A DNA stretch of 64,000 nucleotides from Dermabacter sp. p3-SID358 (GTDB lineage: Bacteria > Actinomycetota > Actinomycetes > Actinomycetales > Dermabacteraceae): the NCBI RefSeq assembly GCF_025147465.1, contig NZ_JALXOZ010000006.1, positions 57,239-121,238 of the forward strand, in the 5' to 3' direction. Of this stretch, positions 1-8,508 are shown in pieces. Within the stretch, counting starts at the first letter, position 1. Every line of letters begins with the position of its first letter. Position numbers and translations under genes: made by a program. The notes beneath the pieces were generated by a model. That model was given only the letters and a program-made list of their open reading frames with translations, did not search any database and was not told the DNA's origin.

Positions 1-291
1 GCACGCGTGCGGCTTGCTCCAGCGCTCGCGCTGGTCGGGGCTAGTCAGCATTCGCGTACAAAACGGGAGAGGGCTGGGGCCACGAGGCGCATGATCAGGC
101 CCAAGAGAAACGCTCAGTGGGAGGGATTGAGGGGTGCCCAGGCTGTCATTCTCGACGATGTGGTGACGACCGGCAGCACGCTGAAAAAGACGAGCGAGGC
201 ACTCAAGCTCCTGGGTGTGCACACATGCGCGGCACTGACACTCGCCTCGGCGAGGCTTCCGCGCACAAACATACCCATCCTAGCGGTGTGA
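1..291 (+). CDS. ComF family phosphoribosyltransferase, C-terminal part
   Basis: This gene enters from the left edge; only its last 96 codons are here, and the frame is open from base 1. The protein shows the type I phosphoribosyltransferase PRPP loop, VILDDVVTTGSTL, near residues 48-60 of the visible part, followed by the short strand-helix tail typical of ComF. ComF proteins are tied to DNA uptake or DNA transformation in other bacteria, but their actual reaction is not established. A gene of this kind lies directly before hpf and secA in many actinobacteria, which fits the order here. The start and any N-terminal zinc finger lie outside the window. Confidence 0.8.
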   Translation, partial: ARVRLAPALALVGASQHSRTKRERAGATRRMIRPKRNAQWEGLRGAQAVILDDVVTTGSTLKKTSEALKLLGVHTCAALTLASARLPRTNIPILAV

Positions 292-368
292 TCTGCGGTA
301 CATTTTCAGCCTCCGGGCGCATAATAGTGAGAACACAGAAGTGGCAGGGAAGCCGCAAACCTCGTGAG

Positions 369-419
369 AAGGAGGTGATCCATCCACCCGTAGGAACGGG
401 CGGAATGTGGCCGCCCACA
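369..419 (+). promoter_or_regulatory. structured hpf leader with anti-16S sequence
   Basis: The leader of hpf carries a 14-base stretch (369-382) exactly complementary to the usual bacterial 16S rRNA 3' end, including the anti-Shine-Dalgarno. It lies 64 bases before the hpf start, too far to serve that ATG, which has its own GGAGG. It is followed by two short hairpins: CCCG/CGGG at 387-400, and TGTGG/CCACA with loop CCGC at 406-419. A conserved RNA called the raiA-hairpin has been described before such genes in Actinobacteria; I cannot align to it here, so identity is an inference. Confidence 0.5.
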
Positions 420-445
420 CACTTCTCAACTCTGGAGGATTTCTC

Positions 446-1090
446 ATGGATATCAATGTTGTTGGCCGCCAGATGGACGTCCCCGAACGTTTCCAGCGCC
501 ACCTCGAGGACAAGCTTGAAAAGGTCTCCCAGCTCGCGCAGGGTGTCATGCGGATCGACGTTGAAGTCTCGTCCGAAAAGAACCCACGCCGTAATGAAGA
601 GAGCGAGCGCGTTGAGCTCACCGTCCATGATGATGGTCAAGTTATTCGCTCCGAGGCTCGCTCCGGAGATCTCTACTCGGCACTCGATCTTGCGCTTGCG
701 AAGCTCCTCGAGCGCCTCCGCCGACTGGCCGACAGGCGAAAAGACCGCCACCGTGGTCGCTCCAAGGGGCACGGCGCCGACCCGGAGACACTTCGTAAAA
801 TGCAAGCCGACGCCGATCGCATCGAAGAACTTTTCGCCGAGGCCGAGTCGCGGCCGCATGAAGATAGCGCGGACCAGGTCGAAAGCTCAGCCGACAATGC
901 TGCACCTGACTCGCCTATCGTGATTCGCGAAAAGAAGCACAAGGCGAAGCCCATGAGTATCGACGACGCGCTCTACCAGATGGAACTCGTGGGACATGAC
1001 TTTTATCTGTTCATCGACGAAGAGACCTCTAATCCGAAAGTGGTCTACCGCCGTAAGGGGTGGAACTACGGGGTTATCGAATTGGAATAA
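446..1090 (+). CDS. hpf: long-form ribosome hibernation promoting factor
   Basis: The 214-residue protein has the two-domain layout of long HPF. An N-terminal RaiA/YfiA beta-alpha fold (about 1-105) binds the decoding region of the 30S subunit. A charged linker follows, then a C-terminal domain (about 155-214, with KPMSIDDALYQME and FYLFIDEET) that joins two ribosomes into 100S dimers in stationary phase. The start at 446 is chosen because GGAGG lies at 434-438 and the N-terminus DINVVGRQMDVPERF begins the fold. The gene lies between comF-like and secA, a conserved actinobacterial order. Its leader has an unusual ribosome-complementary stretch, listed separately. Confidence 0.95.
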   Translation: MDINVVGRQMDVPERFQRHLEDKLEKVSQLAQGVMRIDVEVSSEKNPRRNEESERVELTVHDDGQVIRSEARSGDLYSALDLALAKLLERLRRLADRRKDRHRGRSKGHGADPETLRKMQADADRIEELFAEAESRPHEDSADQVESSADNAAPDSPIVIREKKHKAKPMSIDDALYQMELVGHDFYLFIDEETSNPKVVYRRKGWNYGVIELE

Positions 1091-1105
1091 ATCCTCGCCC
1101 CTGTT

Positions 1106-1130
1106 AAATCCCCGTCTATCCAGGGGATTT
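1106..1130. terminator. hairpin after hpf
   Basis: A perfect 8-bp inverted repeat, AAATCCCC/GGGGATTT with a 9-base loop, lies 16 bases after the hpf stop. Its ends are A/T runs, so it could work as a terminator. Confidence 0.5.
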
Positions 1131-1153
1131 GCCAGTGTGTGACGACTTCCTCT

Positions 1154-1190
1154 AGGGGGTCCGGGTGCTCAAGTAGCGCACGGACCCCCT
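1154..1190. terminator. second strong hairpin between hpf and secA
   Basis: A perfect 10-bp stem, AGGGGGTCCG/CGGACCCCCT, encloses a 17-base loop. There is no T-run after it, so it is either a weak terminator or a structured element in the secA leader. Confidence 0.5.
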
Positions 1191-1296
1191 TCGGCACGTA
1201 GACTGGCACGGTTCGCGCTGTTATCTGCAAGGAAACCGCGCTGTGAGTGTTCCGCACGCGAGCGTGCATGACGAGATCCTCTAAGGGAGTTTTCCA

Positions 1297-4086
1297 GTGG
1301 CCAAGCTTTTCGACGTCATCCTTCGTGCCGGTGAGGGCCGTGAACGCAAACGCCTAGCCGACATCGCACAACGCGTTGATGATATTGAGGACGGCTTCCT
1401 CGAGCTCTCCGATGACGAGCTTCGCGAAGAGACGGAAAAATTCAAGAAGCGTCTCGCCGACGGTGAAACGCTCGACGACATTCAGATCGAAGCTTTCGCT
1501 ACGGTGCGTGAAGCTGCGCGCCGCACGCTTGGTCAGCGCGCCTATCCCGTTCAGCTCATGGGTGGCGCCGCGCTCCACCGCGGCGAAATCGCCGAAATGA
1601 AAACCGGCGAAGGCAAAACACTCGTGGCCACCCTCCCTGCCTACCTCAATGCACTCGCGGGCAAAGGCGTGCACATCGTGACGGTCAATGACTACCTCGC
1701 GAAATACCAGGGCGAGATCATGGGGCGCGTTTTCCGCATGCTCGGTCTCACGACCGGCGTGATCGTGTCCGGGCAAGATCCCACGGAACGCCGCAAGCAG
1801 TACGCCGCAGATATCACCTACGGTACAAACAACGAATTTGGCTTCGATTACCTGCGCGACAACATGGCGCATTCCGTGAACGACAAGGTTCAGCGTGGTC
1901 ACTTCTTCGCGATCGTCGACGAGGTCGACTCGATCCTCATTGATGAGGCCCGCACGCCGCTCATCATCTCGGGGCCGGCATCGGGAGACGTGAACAAGTG
2001 GTTCGCCGAGTTCGCACGTGTTGCAACGAAGCTCAAGCGCGACAGGGACTACGAAGTCGATGAGAAGAAGCGCACTGTCGGCATCCTTGAGCCGGGTATC
2101 GAGCTCGTCGAAGATCAGCTTGGCATCGACAATCTCTATGAGTCGCTCAACACCCCTCTCATCGGCTTCCTCAATAACGCCATCAAGGCGAAGGAACTCT
2201 TCAAGCGCGACAAGGACTACGTCGTTATGAACGACGAGGTCATGATCGTTGATGAGCACACGGGCCGAATCCTTTCGGGTCGCCGCTATAACGAAGGCGT
2301 GCACCAGGCGATCGAAGCCAAGGAAGGGGTGGCGATCAAGGCCGAAAACCAGACGCTCGCGACGATCACGCTCCAAAACTATTTCAAGCTCTACGAGAAG
2401 CTCGCGGGTATGACCGGTACCGCCGAAACTGAGGCTGCCGAGTTCATGGGAACCTACAAACTGGGAGTCGTGCCTATCCCCACGAACTTGCCACTCCAGC
2501 GCGTCGATCAGATGGATCAGATTTACCGCACTGAGAAGGCCAAGTACCGCGCTGTCGTTGCTGATATCGAGGAGCGTCACAAGAAGGGCCAGCCTGTCCT
2601 CGTCGGCACCGTGAGCGTGGAGAAGTCGGAATACCTCTCCTCGCTCCTCAAGAAAAAAGGGATCCCCCATAACGTCCTCAACGCCAAGAACAACGAGGGC
2701 GAAGCTGCCGTCGTCGCCATGGCTGGCCGCAAGGGGGCCGTGACCGTCGCGACCAACATGGCCGGCCGCGGTACCGACATCATGCTCGGCGGCAACGTCG
2801 AGTTCATGGCGACCAAAGAGCTTGAAAAACGCGGGCTCGATGCCGAAGAGCAGCCCGAAGAGTACGAGGCTGCATGGGATGATGCGCTCGAAGCCGCACG
2901 TGAGCAGGTCTCGAAGGAGCACGACGAAGTCGTCGAGCTCGGCGGCCTTTACGTTCTCGGCACCGAGCGTCACGAGTCGCGACGTATCGATAACCAGCTT
3001 CGCGGCCGTTCGGGGCGCCAAGGGGACCCGGGTGAATCCCGGTTCTACCTGTCGCTCCAAGATGACCTCGTGCGTCGCTTTTCGCAGGGGCGCGCCGAAC
3101 AAATCCTTGAACGTGGCGGTGTGGACGAAGACACCCCGCTTTCCGGACGCATCGTGACCGGCTCGATCCAGGGAGCCCAAAAACGCATCGAGGCGCAGAA
3201 CTTCGAAATCCGCAAGAACGTGGTGAAATACGACGACGTGCTTACCAAACAGCGCGCCCGCGTCTACGAGGATCGCAATCGTATCCTCGAGGGCGAGGAT
3301 CTCGAAGAGTCGATTACAAGCTACATCGACGATGTCGTGGGTGCGCTTGTTCGCAACGCTACTGTTGGCAAGAGTGCTGAGGATTTCGAGCTCGACGAGC
3401 TGTGGGGCAGTCTCAAGGCTCTGTACCCCACGTCAATCACAGCCGAGGACGTTGTCGAGGAAGTTGGCGGCAAGGAGAACCTCACGCCCAAGCTTCTTGA
3501 GCGAGAGATTCGCTCGGATATCGCCCTTGCGTACGAAAAACGCGAGGATGAGCTTGGCGAGGCAGCCATGCGTCAGCTTGAACGCCGCGTTCTCCTTTCG
3601 GTGATTGACCGCCGCTGGCGTGAGCACCTCTATGAGATGGACTACCTCAAAGAAGGCATCGGTTTGCGTGCGATGGCGCAGCGCGATCCGGTTGTGGAAT
3701 ACGCGCGAGAAGGCTTCCTGATGTACAACGACATGGTCGCGGGCATCAAGGAAGACGTCGTGGGATACCTTTTCAACCTCGAGGTCAAGGTGCAGGAGAC
3801 GCCAAGCAAGGGACAGGCTCCCGAGAGCGTGGCGAAACTCGTACGTGAGGCTGCCGCGAAGGCGAAGAGCGTGTCGAACAAGACAGAAGCGGACACCGAG
3901 TCAACGAGCGAAGATTCGAGGGCCGAGGGCGTCGAGATTTCCGCCAAGGGCCTTGGCGATGGACCCAAGGTGGAGGAGCTCTCGTATAGTTCCTCGGACG
4001 GTGAAGCGGCTTCTGAGCGCCCGCTTTCTCGCGCGGAGCGCCGCCGCAAGGAACGCGAGGACCGCAAGCGCGCGAAGAAGGACTGA
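1297..4086 (+). CDS. secA: preprotein translocase ATPase SecA1
   Basis: This is the motor that drives unfolded preproteins through SecYEG, using ATP at the membrane. The 929-residue protein has all the expected landmarks: Walker A MKTGEGKT at 101-108, the [16 protein letters not shown]alker B region near 208, the TGTAETE and [13 protein letters not shown] motifs, and the [11 protein letters not shown] motif of the second nucleotide-binding fold. The C-terminus is a charged tail ending in [18 protein letters not shown], with no cysteines, so the SEC-C zinc finger found in E. coli SecA is absent. The GTG start at 1297 follows AAGGGAG. The 930-residue size fits housekeeping actinobacterial SecA1 rather than the shorter SecA2. 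Confidence 0.98.
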   Translation: MAKLFDVILRAGEGRERKRLADIAQRVDDIEDGFLELSDDELREETEKFKKRLADGETLDDIQIEAFATVREAARRTLGQRAYPVQLMGGAALHRGEIAEMKTGEGKTLVATLPAYLNALAGKGVHIVTVNDYLAKYQGEIMGRVFRMLGLTTGVIVSGQDPTERRKQYAADITYGTNNEFGFDYLRDNMAHSVNDKVQRGHFFAIVDEVDSILIDEARTPLIISGPASGDVNKWFAEFARVATKLKRDRDYEVDEKKRTVGILEPGIELVEDQLGIDNLYESLNTPLIGFLNNAIKAKELFKRDKDYVVMNDEVMIVDEHTGRILSGRRYNEGVHQAIEAKEGVAIKAENQTLATITLQNYFKLYEKLAGMTGTAETEAAEFMGTYKLGVVPIPTNLPLQRVDQMDQIYRTEKAKYRAVVADIEERHKKGQPVLVGTVSVEKSEYLSSLLKKKGIPHNVLNAKNNEGEAAVVAMAGRKGAVTVATNMAGRGTDIMLGGNVEFMATKELEKRGLDAEEQPEEYEAAWDDALEAAREQVSKEHDEVVELGGLYVLGTERHESRRIDNQLRGRSGRQGDPGESRFYLSLQDDLVRRFSQGRAEQILERGGVDEDTPLSGRIVTGSIQGAQKRIEAQNFEIRKNVVKYDDVLTKQRARVYEDRNRILEGEDLEESITSYIDDVVGALVRNATVGKSAEDFELDELWGSLKALYPTSITAEDVVEEVGGKENLTPKLLEREIRSDIALAYEKREDELGEAAMRQLERRVLLSVIDRRWREHLYEMDYLKEGIGLRAMAQRDPVVEYAREGFLMYNDMVAGIKEDVVGYLFNLEVKVQETPSKGQAPESVAKLVREAAAKAKSVSNKTEADTESTSEDSRAEGVEISAKGLGDGPKVEELSYSSSDGEAASERPLSRAERRRKEREDRKRAKKD

Positions 4087-4111
4087 GCGTCCGATTCCTG
4101 TGAAAGGTGGG

Positions 4112-4501
4112 TTAGCCGAGTTCGAGAGCTGTGATCTTCCAACCCGAGCGCTTCTTTTCCCACCGCATGCACACGAAGCGGGCGCGTAGCGAATCGCGCA
4201 CGACGGAGTTTGCCTCGATTACCTCGTCGTTGACCCGGCAAATGTGGACACCGCCAACGCTCACGCGTGGAGCAACTTTGATCCCCGCGTTTCGCCTGTA
4301 TGCATTTACGCATGAAACGCGCTTCGCAAAGCTTTCTTGTTCTTGCGGGACGAGCACCTTACTGAGGGATGTGGGCGGTCGAAAGCCGTTGAGGATTTCG
4401 AGTGCTTGGCGCGACACTGCCTCGACGATTCTGCGGGCTTTTTCGTCGCTATCGAAGAACGTTGAGGGGCGCGCAGGTGAGGGATGGGCGTTATTGGACA
4501 T
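4112..4501 (-). CDS. Rv3235-family protein (DUF6459)
   Basis: A 129-residue protein of the actinobacterial Rv3235-like family, whose function is not known. It has no signal peptide or membrane segment. The conserved part is a short beta-rich region near the C-terminus (RARFVCMRWEKKRSGWKITALELG-like core), with a polar N-terminal tail. The gene converges with secA, 25 bases away, as in related genomes, and follows the LysM protein gene with 33 bases between them, so these two could share a transcript. AGAAAGA upstream of the ATG is a moderate ribosome site. The family assignment rests on C-terminal sequence style and synteny. Confidence 0.75.
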   Translation of the reverse strand: MSNNAHPSPARPSTFFDSDEKARRIVEAVSRQALEILNGFRPPTSLSKVLVPQEQESFAKRVSCVNAYRRNAGIKVAPRVSVGGVHICRVNDEVIEANSVVRDSLRARFVCMRWEKKRSGWKITALELG

Positions 4502-4534
4502 GACGTAAATCTTTCTTTGTGGCGGGGCTGGAAT

Positions 4535-5491
4535 CTAGAGATGAAAGGTTTGGCCGGGGAAGATGAGGTCGACGTCGTCGATCTCGGGGTTGAGGGCGGC
4601 GATCCTGTCGATTTCTCGCACGATCGCTCCGTTCGTGGGGTGCTCGCCATTGACCTGGGCGAGGTGACGCTTGGCTATGGACCAGAGGGTGTCGCCGGAC
4701 TTCACGGTGTAGGTGTCGTTCGAGTGCAGGCTGGCGGATTTGTGCGTCTTAGGCGCCGCCTTTTCGGCGTGGGGTCGAGAGGGAGCGGGATGAGAGGGGC
4801 CTTCCAGCGAGGGTAGCGCTTCCGAGACCCCTGAGAATGCGATCGTGTACGAAGGCTCTTGCTCAGCCTTGGCCTTAAGTGAGGGGATCGTGCTCTTTTC
4901 TGTATCGCCATTCCCGGGCGCCCACCCGAGAGTCGTGACGTGCGAAAGTGCAACGCCTTTGTCGACCCCTGCCGACTCAGTGCCTTTTTCGAGCCCATCT
5001 GATCCCTCCGATGAGCTCGTCACTTCTGTGACTGCGGCCAGTGCCGGGGCGCCTTCGGCAAAGGCGCGAGAAGGATTTCCAAGTGAAATCGCTGTGACTG
5101 AAACGCCGAGTGCAACGACAGCGAAGCGGGCAGCTCGAGGTGACCAGAGGCGCAACGCTTTGAGCGCAAGAATTCGGCGGGAGGAGCAATGAGGTGAGGA
5201 AACGGCGCACCAGATAAGCATCCAGGTCACGCTGAGGTGCGCAGTGAGTGCGGCAAAGCCGCCCGCACCGAGGGTGAGGACGGCGAGCGCGAATCTCCGA
5301 GTCCCTCCACTCGCATGGGCGCTTTGGAAGGAGTAGAAGAGAGCGATCGCAGCGGCGATGCATACCATGAGCCACGCGAAAGCCTTCGCGAGTGAGCGGT
5401 ACTTCCTGATCGCTAGAGGCGTGTGCCCCGATTGGGCGTCATGAGCTGGTCTTTCTGCACGGTGGCTGTGCGTGATTGCTGTTGTCGTCAT
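4535..5491 (-). CDS. membrane protein with C-terminal LysM domain
   Basis: The 318-residue protein has hydrophobic segments near residues 34-52, 66-95 and 118-135, then a low-complexity Ser/Glu/Pro linker. It ends in one LysM domain (about 258-317, TYTVKSGDTLWSIAKRHL...INP-like core), a peptidoglycan-binding module, so it probably anchors a membrane protein to the wall. The start at 5491 is supported by AAGGGGGAA just upstream. An in-frame ATG at 5620 would add 43 residues and sits 7 bases after a TATAAC box, so a leaderless longer form is possible. Three helically phased CATCA repeats lie between these two starts. LysM proteins next to Rv3235-like genes are common in actinobacteria. Confidence 0.8.
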   Translation of the reverse strand: MTTTAITHSHRAERPAHDAQSGHTPLAIRKYRSLAKAFAWLMVCIAAAIALFYSFQSAHASGGTRRFALAVLTLGAGGFAALTAHLSVTWMLIWCAVSSPHCSSRRILALKALRLWSPRAARFAVVALGVSVTAISLGNPSRAFAEGAPALAAVTEVTSSSEGSDGLEKGTESAGVDKGVALSHVTTLGWAPGNGDTEKSTIPSLKAKAEQEPSYTIAFSGVSEALPSLEGPSHPAPSRPHAEKAAPKTHKSASLHSNDTYTVKSGDTLWSIAKRHLAQVNGEHPTNGAIVREIDRIAALNPEIDDVDLIFPGQTFHL

Positions 5492-5590
5492 ATTTCCCCC
5501 TTGATCGTTGGCGCGGTGTAGCTGCAGAAAGTCTCGGGCAGCTCGCCCTAGCGCCAGCGAACCTGCATCTGTTGGAACTTCCAATTCGTT

Positions 5591-5633
5591 TGATGCAGTT
5601 TGATGAACTGTGATGTTCATTGGTGATGTTATA
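5591..5633 (-). promoter_or_regulatory. putative -10 box with 10-bp phased CATCA repeats
   Basis: On the minus strand a TATAAC box (5633-5628) leads into CATCA repeats. On the plus strand these are TGATG at 5591, 5601, 5611 and 5624, three of them spaced exactly 10 bp apart. Such phasing places sites on one DNA face and falls at or just after the expected transcription start of the LysM gene, so it could be an operator. The binding protein is unknown. Confidence 0.45.
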
Positions 5634-5688
5634 GGCGTTTTTGTGTGCACGCAAGAGGCTGAGAAAAATTCTTGGGTAGCTTGTCGGT

Positions 5689-6228
5689 ATGAGCGCCTAT
5701 GACCGCCTTGAAGATCTTGATCGCTGGCTCCAACGCGAACGCCTCGAGCGTATTCGTGAGGACGCCCACGAACTTGCCGACGCGGAACGCGCGGAAGTAG
5801 AACTCCTAGACCGAATCGCGGGTGCGGTCGATGCGGCCTTGACCGTCTGTCTCCTATCCGGTCGGGCGTACGAAGGGCATGCACGTCGGGTCGGTCGCGA
5901 CTGGGTCGAACTTGACGTGCTTCATCCCGCGAGAAGGATCATCGTTAATGCTCAGAAGGTCGCCTGGTTGAGTGGGGGGCTTGGCAAAGTAAAACCCGGC
6001 GACGACAGTCGCCCTCGGCTGCCAATGCGCAGTGCGGTTCAAGCGATTGCTGAAACTGGGCGCCGAGCAGTCATCGTGACGGTGGCGGGGGACATTTCGG
6101 GGGTGGTTACGCGGGTCTTTGCGGATCACCTTGAGTTGAGGGCGGCAAAAGGGGCCGACGTCTGCGAATCTATGCGAGAACTTATCTCGGTGCCTTACTC
6201 CTCGATCGAAGCAATGTGGGTCGTGTGA
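5689..6228 (+). CDS. hypothetical protein with two small beta-barrel-like repeats
   Basis: I do not recognise a named family. The 179-residue protein starts with a charged helical region (1-48). Two similar segments follow: about 50-95 (LSGRAYEGHARRVGRDWVELD...) and about 122-178 (VTVAGDISGVVTRVFADHLELRA...SIEAMWVV). Both read as five-strand, Sm/SH3-like barrels with a G-x-V/A-x-x-V-x-x-D-x-x-E-L pattern. The gene is divergent from the LysM gene and converges with the small HTH gene. No Shine-Dalgarno is visible, but TAGCTT ends exactly 6 bases before the ATG, which suggests a leaderless transcript. No catalytic residues are evident; nucleic-acid or protein binding is a guess. Confidence 0.7.
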   Translation: MSAYDRLEDLDRWLQRERLERIREDAHELADAERAEVELLDRIAGAVDAALTVCLLSGRAYEGHARRVGRDWVELDVLHPARRIIVNAQKVAWLSGGLGKVKPGDDSRPRLPMRSAVQAIAETGRRAVIVTVAGDISGVVTRVFADHLELRAAKGADVCESMRELISVPYSSIEAMWVV

Positions 6229-6233
6229 CGAAT

Positions 6234-6467
6234 TTAGCGCGCCCGCTCCGAGGGGCGCGCGCTGTTGTTAGCCAGGATTTCGGCTTCGGTTTCGGCGTAG
6301 GCGCGATCAACGAACGCCCTCAGCTCAGCTTCCTCCACGCGCCATTGGCCGCGACCGCCGAGTTTTATCGCGCGCAGGCTCCCACTGCGCACGAGTGAAT
6401 AGGCTTGCGGCTTCTCGATCGCGAGGATCTCGCATACCTCGTCGAGCGTGTAGAAGTGCATGGGCAT
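6234..6467 (-). CDS. small excisionase/BldC-like HTH protein
   Basis: A 77-residue DNA-binding protein. Its single winged-helix of the MerR/excisionase type spans about 5-55: YTLDEVCEILAIEKPQAYSLVRSGSLRAIKLGG, then RGQWRVEEAEL, which resembles the fold used by BldC in Streptomyces. A short acidic tail follows. It is not linked to any integrase here, so a chromosomal regulator is more likely than a phage excisionase. The start at 6467 follows GAGGAG; a second ATG at 6461 is less well spaced. It converges with the preceding gene, with only 5 bases between the stops. Its target sites are unknown; the phased repeat at 5591-5628 is a candidate. Confidence 0.8.
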   Translation of the reverse strand: MPMHFYTLDEVCEILAIEKPQAYSLVRSGSLRAIKLGGRGQWRVEEAELRAFVDRAYAETEAEILANNSARPSERAR

Positions 6468-6530
6468 GATGCTCCTCAGTCAACTTGGCTCACTCCATTT
6501 TCGCATGAATGAACGCCGGTGAGGGGGCCG

Positions 6531-6539
6531 TGTGGACAA
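6531..6539 (-). promoter_or_regulatory. DnaA box TTGTCCACA
   Basis: A perfect match to the actinobacterial DnaA-box consensus TTGTCCACA, read on the minus strand. It faces the plus-strand box at 6563. Confidence 0.6.
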
Positions 6540-6562
6540 TGGTCTCCGGTCTCGTGCGAATA

Positions 6563-6571
6563 TTATCCACA
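6563..6571 (+). promoter_or_regulatory. DnaA box TTATCCACA
   Basis: A perfect TTATCCACA, the classic DnaA box, about 80 bases before the SAF/TadZ pair. The same TTATCCACATTT 12-mer recurs before the main tad cluster at 14139. Confidence 0.6.
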
Positions 6572-6651
6572 TTTGCGTAATCGGCTCGCGAACTGCCATG
6601 ACTATCGTTATGCTCAAGGTGAACTGAGTCGTTCGCGAATATTGGGGGGCA

Positions 6652-7281
6652 ATGGGGGAGAGGGCGCGCTTTCGGCGCATGAGGAAAAATCCGTACCGCG
6701 ATACTCGACTACTGACGGGGGCGGCACTCGTGCTCGGCAGCACACTCGTGGGAGGCTTCGCTTTTACGATGCTTTCTTCGAGCGAGATCGTGCTTGTTGC
6801 CACAGCAGACATTGCCGAGGGCGATGCCCTGACACCCGAACAGTTCGCGATTGCTGAAGTCCGCATGGGGCAAAGCCTGGAACGCTATGTGCAGGGAACT
6901 GATGCGATCGGCGAAGGAGCGGTCGCTCGCGAAAGCATTTCCCGCGGTGAACTTCTGCCTCGCAGCGCGGTAGGGCAGGCCGTTGATTCTGAAATGCGAC
7001 CGGTGACGATCCAGGTCGCTCAGCCCGTCACTTCATCGCTGAGCAAAGGTGCGCTCGTTGATGTGTGGGCTTCGGGCGGGCAGGAGGGAGCAAGCTCCAC
7101 GATTCTCGTGGAAAGCGCGGTCGTGCGCGGTGTCGACGAAGGCGGTGGGCTTAGCGGCCAGGGAGCTCGCGTCGAGGTCCTTGTGCCCTCCTCGCGCATA
7201 GCGAGCGTCCTTGACGCCCTCGGTGCGAAACGAAATCTTTATGTTGTGGAGGCGCCGGGCTTGTTCGAGGATGCCGAATGA
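6652..7281 (+). CDS. SAF-domain protein, CpaB/RcpC-like pilus assembly
   Basis: The 209-residue protein has one N-terminal membrane anchor (about 20-42, LLTGAALVLGSTLVGGFAFTML) and then an external SAF-type domain (about 48-110, VATADIAEGDALTPEQFAIAEVRMG...). This is the layout of short actinobacterial CpaB/RcpC-like proteins of Flp-pilus (Tad) loci. It overlaps the TadZ-like gene by 4 bases, so the two are translationally coupled. Actinobacterial versions lack the secretin partner used by Gram-negative RcpC, so the exact role, perhaps organising the pilus base at the wall, is inferred. The start at 6652 follows a G-rich stretch, TTGGGGGGCA. Confidence 0.75.
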   Translation: MGERARFRRMRKNPYRDTRLLTGAALVLGSTLVGGFAFTMLSSSEIVLVATADIAEGDALTPEQFAIAEVRMGQSLERYVQGTDAIGEGAVARESISRGELLPRSAVGQAVDSEMRPVTIQVAQPVTSSLSKGALVDVWASGGQEGASSTILVESAVVRGVDEGGGLSGQGARVEVLVPSSRIASVLDALGAKRNLYVVEAPGLFEDAE

Positions 7282-8468
7282 TCGACGTTCTCGTGTGTGC
7301 CTCGGGCTCCGATGAAGTCCAACTCGTTTCGACCATCGCGCAGAGCCTGACCGCAAAGGCTCGAGTGCTTCGACGTTGCGTCGACCTCACGGAGCTACTC
7401 GCAGCTACGCGTGCCGAACTCGGAGATGTTCTCCTCGTTGACGTCGATGTGGAGGGTCTTTCGCGCGAGGTCATCCACGAAATCAGACGCGGTGGCACGG
7501 GTGTCGTTGCCGTCACCTCTCAGGTGAGTCGCACAAAGCCCGCAACCCTCGGAATTGCCCTCGAAGTTCATGGAGAGACCGAACCGGAAGCACTCTATGA
7601 GCTCCTGATGCGAGCTGGGCTTGAAACGCAGGATCCGGACGAGGTGACCTGGGCGCAAGATCCGAGCCACGATGGAGAGCCGAAAGCGCCTATGCTCACC
7701 GTTTGGGGGCCCGAAGGCGCGCCCGGGCGATCCTTCGTTGCCGCGCACCTCGGCTACGAACTTTCGCTTCTCAAAGGCGAGAGCGTCCTCATTGACGCCG
7801 ACACTTACGGCCCCTGTCAAACGCAGCTGTTTGGTGTTCTTGACGAAGTCCCGGGACTCGTCGCCGCTTGCCGTGCGAGCGATAAAGGAACACTCACGCC
7901 TCAGCTTCTCCTTCAACATTCGCCGCTCGTCAGCGACGATCTCCATCTCCTCAGCGGAATCGGCGTGCCTTCGCGCTACATCGAGGTGTATGACAATGCC
8001 CTCGAGGGCGTTTTTGCGAAAGCAAGAGAAGCCGCGAGGGTGGTCGTCACAGATGTCGCGGCGCCCATCGAGCTGGAAGGAGCGGGAGGGGAATACGGTA
8101 CCCAGCCGCGCAATGGTGCTACACGTATCGCACTTGCCACCGCGTCGCACGTCATCGCCGTCGTGGCCGCAGATCCGATTAGCGTGACACGCTTCGTGCG
8201 CGAGGCGCCTCAGATTATGGAACTCTCGAAAAGCCCCCTCACCGTTGTCGTGAACAAACTCGACTCAAGCGTGACGCTCGCGAATATTGAACGGACTCTC
8301 CGAGCCCGCCTCGATTTTGACGCATGCTTGGCCCTTCCGCTTGACGCTACAACGGTTTCTCGCGCGCGATGGGACGGCGTCGTGGTTTCGGAGTCCGCGC
8401 CAAAGTCAAAGCTTCGTCAATCTCTTACACGCCTTGCCGCTCATTTCGACCAGACCCTCGTTCGCTAG
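7278..8468 (+). CDS. TadZ/CpaE-like ParA-family ATPase, pilus localisation
   Basis: This 396-residue protein has a receiver-like N-terminal domain (about 1-120) and a ParA/MinD-type fold (about 138-390). TadZ proteins mark the pole or site where the Tad machine assembles. The P-loop is degenerate: GPEGAPGRSF at about 144-153 replaces both the signature lysine and the Walker A lysine with Glu and Arg. This is common in actinobacterial TadZ and suggests weak or no ATP hydrolysis. It overlaps the SAF gene by 4 bases. The rest of the tad cluster lies 5.8 kb away, past regulatory and signalling genes, which is an unusual split. Confidence 0.85.
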   Translation: MIDVLVCASGSDEVQLVSTIAQSLTAKARVLRRCVDLTELLAATRAELGDVLLVDVDVEGLSREVIHEIRRGGTGVVAVTSQVSRTKPATLGIALEVHGETEPEALYELLMRAGLETQDPDEVTWAQDPSHDGEPKAPMLTVWGPEGAPGRSFVAAHLGYELSLLKGESVLIDADTYGPCQTQLFGVLDEVPGLVAACRASDKGTLTPQLLLQHSPLVSDDLHLLSGIGVPSRYIEVYDNALEGVFAKAREAARVVVTDVAAPIELEGAGGEYGTQPRNGATRIALATASHVIAVVAADPISVTRFVREAPQIMELSKSPLTVVVNKLDSSVTLANIERTLRARLDFDACLALPLDATTVSRARWDGVVVSESAPKSKLRQSLTRLAAHFDQTLVR

Positions 8469-8508
8469 GCTTGAAGCATCAGCTGTGAGCAGTCTAAGGA
8501 GGGCGCGC

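Noticed and set aside
1354..3180. Long open frame (608 codons) on the minus strand inside secA
   Set aside because: It is the antisense shadow of a highly coding-biased gene in GC-rich DNA, and it matches no protein style; secA is certain.
6531..6571. Replication origin at the DnaA boxes
   Set aside because: Only two boxes, no AT-rich unwinding stretch and no dnaA/dnaN genes nearby.
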